Shown here: positions 57,601-64,000 of the stretch, in pieces
Numbering within the stretch: position 1 is the stretch's first letter
Layout of the letters: each line of letters starts with the position of its first letter
NCBI GenBank assembly: GCA_036186865.1
Contig: AP025062.1
Span: 9,565,436-9,629,435, forward strand
Direction: 5' to 3'
Source of the DNA: Eustoma russellianum
Lineage: Eukaryota; Streptophyta; Magnoliopsida; Gentianales; Gentianaceae
Length of the DNA: 64,000 nucleotides
Program-made: the position numbers and the translations under genes
The notes under the pieces: generated by a model
What the model saw: the letters and a program-made list of their open reading frames with translations, nothing else
Database searches by the model: none
Told to the model about the DNA's origin: nothing

Positions 57601-60020
57601 GCAGATGCTTTTAGGAAAACCACCATATCCTAGAGGAGAAGGATAAGCTCCAGCATCAATGATCATTTTATGTACTGCCTTATCAATTTCATCCGTCGTC
57701 ACTGATGGCTGGTGGATAAAAAGAAAAGAGGAAACAAAGGTGCAAAGACGCAATTTTTAAACATCGGATGTTTGATTTCGGGCTTTTTCAATGGTAAGCC
57801 GTTACTAGAACTTGATTTATCCAAGTTTCCATAGCTCAAAACCAAGTTAATGTATAATGTTACAGTCTGCACTTTCTTTCCTATAATATTCGTCGCCAGA
57901 AGAAATATCGTTTCAGAAACTCAGCAAATTTCAAAATCCGAAGAACTTGGATCTGAAATCAAGAACCACTGATGATACTTGGTTTGACAAGTCATAGCAG
58001 CTAGTGTTCATTGACGTACTATTATTCATGAATTTCATTCCAAAAATCCTCCCTCACATATCTACACCTAAACAAAAATGTTGGATCTTCCTTGACCTTA
58101 TACATAAGCTTTAAGAACAACAATCTCCTATCCCCTTTATCCACACAAATTCAAGATAAGTAACCACAGCTTAAAGCAAGTATGGAACTATACAGTTTCC
58201 ACCTTTTCAAGAGCATTTAATTTTCTATCCAAACAAAATGAAAGAAATAAATCCCAGAGTGCTGCATGAGGCAACACGCTCATTAAAAAAAATTAATATG
58301 TTAATATAATCAGCATGGCTAACATATTCCATATAAAGTCAAGGATAAGATTGTGTGGGACCAGCAAAACAAGCATATGTCGGCACAGAAGTGGCAACTG
58401 AAAAGTACTATATGGAGAAACTATGTTGAGAAGAATAGCATGATCAAGCTAGCTTTATCAGAATGCTTTTTGGAGTTCGTTATATAGCTTTCAAATGCAA
58501 AATGTAGTTAATTTCTCACCCTAACCAACGTTCCAGCATATTCTAGAACTTCAGCAGCAAGTTTGCCTGCAGCTCTCATGCAAGAAATGCCTCCAGAATC
58601 ATGAATCTGATATACTTCGGAAATTTCTGGCAATACTCCTGTACCCACATATGGAGGTTTTAGTATTTGCTCAGGCACAGGGAGCTGCTGTGACACCTTT
58701 CCGCGCCTCAGAGCCTCAAAGGTGAAGCTTGAAGCTCGCTTTCTCTTACATAACAGATCAATGTTGAACCAAAAACCACTTCAAAACCACAAAAAAGCAA
58801 TGCTTCAGAATGGTACGATAATCTAACAAACAAACATATGCGAAGAAAAGAAACATATTCACCAGTTTACGCATGAAAAGCTTAGAAGTTTGAAGAACTC
58901 TTGGGCTAATTCAATATTTAACGGATAACAAAGGAGCAGAAATTCTATACATCTGAGTTCTTGAAGAAACATTTACGGATTAAATATGACAGGAGCCTAG
59001 CCACCAAAAATAGGAAGTTATTTATCTCTTCGAGTAGTAGGTGTTCTTCGACTATCAATGACAGTTGGAAAATTGAATTTTATCTGAAACTTAGAAAGGT
59101 AAGGTTGCAAAGCAAATTGATTAAACTTGGCCCATGAATCAGAAAAACAAAAGTTAAATCACTTCATTTAACTTCATTCATTGGTTTCAAAACTGTTGTG
59201 TTATTGCACGTTTAGAGAATACAGCCACATAAAAGTCTTTCACCAAACCTTAATAGGATAGCGAATATCATAGTCAAAAACCATTACAAAATATACCACA
59301 CGTTGAATTTTAGCTTCTCATTTGCTTCTTGCAAGAAAATCAAGACAAGATAAGGAACATGTAAACCAGAAAACAGAGTGCCTTAAGCAAAATAATAATA
59401 ATGTTGCTCCCATAAAGTTATAAACCTTCCTCCACATTTAAGACAACATCAACAACTTCAGGAACAAGAATTCTTGTTTAAAGAAGAAACAGTTAGGCAA
59501 AAGGGTGCATAAATAGTGAGGAGTTGGAGTACCTTCTTATTCTAATCGTCTCCTCCAAGCCATATATCTTTTTTGCATAAACAACACCACCCCTTCTCAA
59601 GTTCCATCCTTTATCAAAAGCCACAACAAGAAAGTGAACCCAATAAAAAAAGAAAGAATCCAATTCATTGGGAAAACTCAACAAACATACATATATCAAA
59701 TTCTGCTCCACAAGCCCATTAAAGAAACTATTCATCATAGGGATTTTTACCAATAAACAAAGAAAACACAATAAATAATTCCCAGAAAGAATTATAAAAG
59801 AACTACTGGTACATGAGAGGAGGAAGAGAAAGAATGTAAATAATAGAAGAGAGCAGAACGAAATTGACGTACTGGAGGTAGAGGCGAGTGGAGCCCAACA
59901 GAGAGGAGCGGATGATGGTAATGTTGGCAGGTTTGCTTCACCATTGAAAGGACTTGAGAAGAGATTAGGAAGAGAAGGGGCTGGTGATTTTACATGGGAA
60001 ATTGGAGTGGAAATAACCAT
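48690..60020 (-). CDS. MAP1D: Methionine aminopeptidase 1D-type, organellar (MAP1 family)
   Basis: Ten exons (minus): 60020-59873, 59608-59533, 58742-58520, 57708-57547, 57456-57415, 56667-56596, 56440-56361, 49692-49598, 49450-49403 and 48835-48690. All have GT-AG borders and join in phase to 363 codons. The enzyme removes initiator Met co-translationally, using two metal ions. The M24 ligands are all present: Asp211, Asp222, His284, Glu316 (its codon split by the last intron) and Glu347; catalytic His194 lies in ECMFHGIPD. The first 75 or so residues are rich in Ser, Pro and basic residues, fitting a plastid and/or mitochondrial transit peptide. Wording such as TSKTFLCG and TGAEILT fits MAP1D better than MAP1B or MAP1C by recollection. 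Intron 7 is 6.67 kb owing to TE6. No lesion seen. Confidence 0.93.
50412..50636 (+). repeat. TE6 5' LTR
   Basis: 225 bp. It differs from the 3' LTR by four substitutions and a 2-bp indel as read. It contains a TATA box (GTATAAATAGG, about 50509-50519) and an internal repeat of tatagccgttagac. Confidence 0.92.
51530..56051 (+). pseudogene. TE6 gag-pol polyprotein with two frame breaks
   Basis: ATG at 51530 begins Gag (KLHGNNYLPWSRAVELFITG). A frameshift, apparently with a short deletion, lies near 51810. From there one frame runs open to 55590: Gag remainder, CCHC knuckle (CRYCHKDNHVIEEC), protease region, GAG-preintegrase (LLWHKRLGHPNFLYLRRL), integrase (D-D-E, ending NGVAERKHRH) and RT with YVDD (about 55060-55071). 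The protease reads VDCEATNH where DSGAT is usual, so two residues of the catalytic triplet are changed. A second frameshift near 55527 separates the RNase H part, which continues to 56051. It is probably not self-sufficient. Confidence 0.9.
56034..56260 (+). repeat. TE6 3' LTR
   Basis: 227 bp, preceded by the purine tract and followed by the second tgaat target copy. Confidence 0.92.
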
Positions 60021-62224
60021 TTCTGTTTCTTCCTTTAAAGAAATGCGAAAGGGCTGTGATGTGTGAACCTCTCATCAAGTAGTTGCTGTAGAAGTTGCAG
60101 TTGCAGATAGTTGTATATTTTTCTTTTCTTTTTCCCGGGGAAAAATATTCCTAACAAGATAATAACCGCCAACTATTAAGCTTTTCTTTTTAGACAAAAA
60201 AAAAACCAAAAAAGCTTCATTATCCTATGTTCAATCGTTATAAATTACGTAAATCGAATGATGTGTTGTATAAGAGAATTTTGAAGTAGATTATTTAAAT
60301 CGATTGATGATCTGAATCTATATTATTCATACGATTCAAACTTCCATATACATCGTCTACGTTAATTGTTAGCGTAACACTGTTATTTATCAATAGAATT
60401 CAGTATAACACAATGATAATTTTCAGATGAGTTATCTCGGTACAAGAAAATGGTTCTACATCCTACGTTAAGAATGAATTTATATAGTGTTGGATTAGAT
60501 GTTTAAAATGGGCTAGCTCTAAGAAACAATTCTATCTTTTTTCCTTTTTACTAATACAAGTTCCGGAAATTCGATGAGCTTTTGTTAAAATTGATGATAC
60601 AAGATTAAAAGTCTTGGATTTGATGGCGATATGATATACGATACTCTTTTATATATGTAGCATAGTGCTATGTATATTCCTTGGCATTAATATTACTTTT
60701 GACAAAACTTTTTCTAATAAAAATGACCTATTATCATATTAAAAAACATTATGTACATATGCAACAACAGTATTTAATATATCTCAACAAAAGCAAAATC
60801 TATTATTAAATTCTTGGGAGCATGAGAGGTAGCCACACGATACCTCTATCTTAAAAGATACAGAATTTGATTCCAGTGAAATCCGACCCTATATATACCT
60901 GCTATGTACATATATAAGGAAACGACAATTATGTAAATACACCAGTAAACCATTAATACCTCTTTTGGCGACATGGATGAAGTGAGAGCGAGAGAGTGTC
61001 GAAAGAGAGATGGCAGAGACGGTGTAATCGGAGAAGACTATGGTTGAAGAAACCGAAATGAAGTTATGTTTTTTCCCTTCTTTTTTTTTTGTTCTTAATT
61101 AGTGTTTGCATTCCGTCTCAGCCGGGCTTGATCTGCCAACCCAAGGATCTGCGTATGATCCTCAATCACACGTAAACGTTTCAGAATTTTTTTTTGAGAA
61201 TGTGGACGGTGGCTTGATGACTGTCTATGTGTTTGGTAAACAGATCTACACTTGCTTTAGCTGTCTTTGACCACATAGAAAGATCAGATTTAGATCTTTT
61301 AATCATCTTCTAGTCTCTTTAATAAAAAAAAATACCATTTGCATATAGAATTATGTATGTAGTGTGATCACGAGGTAAAGTATGAGATAGGAAAGCAGTA
61401 GAAAATTTTTAGTCGAAAAGGCCATATGATTTTTTGAAAACATGATCCTTTTACCAAAAAAAAAAAATCTATTCTTTATTAATTTGTTTTCAAATAAATT
61501 AATTTATTAGTGTCTCTTTAGCCAAGATTTGATAAAATTTGAGAAAATGGTACAATTTTATGAATTTAGTTCGGAAAGTTACATAAATTATCAAGTAGTC
61601 TAAATACATTTTTTAATGATAAATAAACATCGGAATACTCTTTTTTCCCCCTCACATGATACCACAATATTAGTTGGCACTAAAGGCCGCCAAATTAAGA
61701 TGATCAAGTATGATATTGTAATCAACCTGAAAGCAAATTATAATAACAAACAAATGTTTGCATGGCCAGAATTCATCCAAACGTAGTGACAGATTATTTC
61801 TTTGTGTAATGATCAGCTAATAAGATGCTAACATGGTGACTTGCAAGCTAATTTAATACTTTTTTTCTATAAAATAATTGAACTGCAATTTTCGGCATAG
61901 ATCACGTGACGTGTTGAAATAAGCATAGGAATATAATGGTTTTGTTGCCCGATGGGCTATGAGCAATTTTATCCAATGATACCTACAGCTGGGTTTCACA
62001 ACAAAATAATTTGATCATTCTTTTCGGTCAATTTTAATGGATTCAATAACACACTATTCCTTAACTTTGTAATACGATGAAATAAAGCAAAATGCCTCAC
62101 TAAATTGCTCACGCTTCTTATATTGTAGAGTATCAGTTGATCGATACAACTTGACGTAATTTTCATTATTGGTAATCGGAAAACAACTTCTATGTGTTTC
62201 TAACACATAGGTATAGTTGCGTAC
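60021..62224. other. Upstream region of MAP1D, no gene
   Basis: Contains the MAP1D 5' leader and promoter (minus strand, within roughly 60021-60300), but no TATA box stands out. The rest is AT-rich with poly-A/T runs (60199, 61080, 61324, 61456) and no supportable frame or repeat pair. Confidence 0.5.
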
Positions 62225-64000
62225 TGTAGCGCCCCGGCCTGATACTGTCATCGGACCCAGTGCACCCGTCGTAGTCTACTACGAGAACTACAAGCGTCAA
62301 AGCAGATCGAGCATACATCATTCATGACGTAAGATAAATCAACGGAAACGTCATAAAATTTAAACTTCACCGACATTAATGTAACCAGAATAATACAGCG
62401 GGAAAAAAAATGTTTGATCAACTGTCTAACATAATCTCCCGTACAACATAATAAACACTGAGTTTTCCAACTTAAAGAGAGTAATCAAGCATCTATCTAC
62501 TTCCATGCCCATCATCCCATTGAGCCCACTCGCCATCGTCTTCGACAAATATCATTTCAAACTCTGGCTCACCTGAAAAGGACATGGAGTATCTGTTCTT
62601 ACCGAAAATATCGCCAGCAAGTAACATGTCTATACACCTTACGGGATCACACACGACGAGTCACCGGTAGATAAGTTATTACCCAAAATAAGGTGCTCGG
62701 GTTAACAAATAGCATCTTTACAACAATTCTCCAAAACAGATAAATCACATGAATGATACACGGATACAAGAACAAACATGTAACTAAAATAACATACCAC
62801 ATAAACAGAATATAAGCTAGTCCCATTTCTTGCATGTCAAATCTTATGCTTCGTGTATCATGATGCATGTACTTCTTTAAAACCACACACAATACCCATG
62901 CATATGTCTTCTTTCGTAAACATGTCATGCGTGTCATTTCACAAAACGTTTCATAACTTTTCATATCATATTCTTCGCGTAGCAGAACTTTATACCTTGT
63001 GGGTGATCAGTCCACAACAAACAGAACTTTATACCCCGTGCTGAAAGGTCCACGGCCCCATAACATATAGCTTTATACCCCGCGCTGAAAGGTCTACAGC
63101 CCCGTTATATATATCATATATCCGTGCTGATAGGTCCACGGCCCCATTACATATATCATATATCCACATAAAATACTTTATACCCTACTGTTGATTCACA
63201 GGTCACGCTTTTATACCCTGCTTTCGCAGGCGTGACTTTTATACCCTGTGATCAACCAGCAGCCATAGTTTGCATTTCGAAAACTTTCATCTTTTCTTGT
63301 AAACACATGTTCTTTCGCAAAGCTATCTTCAAGTCAAATGCAAGTGCTCATGGCATGATGCAGGATGCTCATGCAACTTCGTATCAAACATGTAACACAC
63401 ACACATCTTACATATCAAGGATACGGTCTTGCACCTCAAACACTCCATGTTCGTATCTTTCCAAGTCCGTTCGTCTCACTAATTCATTTGGGATTCAATT
63501 TTATTCTTACTTAGTCAAACTTACCATCTATTCCTCAATTGCACCTCAAATACCCTTGCATTTTATGTTCAAAAGAAGTGTATAGAGTTACTACACAGAT
63601 ATAGGGCGCCTAAAGGGTCAAAAAGACTTCCAGTATTCTTGGAACGCCACATGAGACGCCTAAAGGGGACATGAGGCGCCTATACTAGGCGTTCGAAGTG
63701 TTCGGAGATGTGCCGTATACATCGAACGCCTACATGAAGCGCCTTATGTGACATGAAGCGCCTAATGTAGGTGTTTAAAGTGTACGGGGATGCACTGGGA
63801 CACATTGAACGCCTGCATTAGGCGCCTAATGTGACTTGAAGCGCCTAATGTAGGTGTTCGAAGTGTTCTGACAGTTCAAAACTGCAGTTTTCTGCAGTAA
63901 CTTCCTCCCATCACCTTTCTTCTTCACCCCTTCCATGTTAAACACTTCAAGATCCATATTACCATCTAGATTCATCATGCTTAACTCACAATTAACATGA
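62225..64000 (-). repeat. Third family-A gypsy LTR, leaving the window
   Basis: Starts TGTAGCGCCCCGGCC at 62225 and is collinear with 31377-33600, more diverged than the other two copies are from each other. It retains the hairpin/TATA array (62985-63262) and the GCGCCTAA array (63603-63870). Internal sequence and the other LTR would lie to the right. Confidence 0.85.

Overview
This is a eudicot-type plant nuclear window. Two host genes have small exons with GT-AG introns and plant-family products. The rest is AT-rich DNA crowded with Ty1/copia and Ty3/gypsy LTR retrotransposons whose primer-binding sites match plant initiator tRNA-Met, plus a LINE fragment and a MITE. No species can be named from the sequence alone. 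No bacterial, CRISPR or organellar features were seen. All exon maps, element borders, target-site duplications (TSDs) and lesions were read by eye.

Layout, left half. 1-1560 is unassigned AT-rich DNA. About 1600-16400 is one plus-strand host gene for a 249-aa six-helix membrane protein of the CREST (PAQR/alkaline ceramidase-like) superfamily. Its six coding exons run 7965-16088. Copia element TE1 (1798-6670) probably sits in a 5' leader intron, a Mutator-like MITE (7454-7622) in the leader region, and a second, decayed Copia, TE2 (9606-15462, itself carrying a LINE fragment), in the last intron. A 12.7-kb SIRE-like Copia, TE3 (16403-29118, LTRs of about 3 kb), landed about 315 bp after the stop codon. 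TE3 carries a 1.28-kb solo LTR inside its gag.

Middle. 29119-30947 holds T-rich repeats and one orphan minus-strand terminal exon of an unrecognised gene (30274-30402). 30948-47932 is a nest: a Copia 5' end (LTR, primer site and first gag codons) is cut by a chromodomain gypsy element (TE4, family A), and family A's second LTR is in turn split by an 11.3-kb relative (TE5).

Right half. 48690-60020 is a complete ten-exon minus-strand gene for organellar methionine aminopeptidase MAP1D (363 aa). Its intron 7 holds Copia TE6 (50412-56260). 60021-62224 is upstream DNA, and a third family-A LTR begins at 62225 and leaves the window.

The most notable signals are: (a) two short GT-AG intron candidates inside the TE5 polyprotein, each joining broken reading frames in phase; (b) arrays of short hairpins with covarying stems at equivalent places in the LTRs of two gypsy families, one of them repeating a TATA motif in nearly every unit; (c) a cluster of perfect palindromes in the solo LTR; (d) a LINE fragment that replaces Copia coding sequence rather than simply interrupting it; and (e) antisense orientation of all three Copia elements lying within host transcription units.
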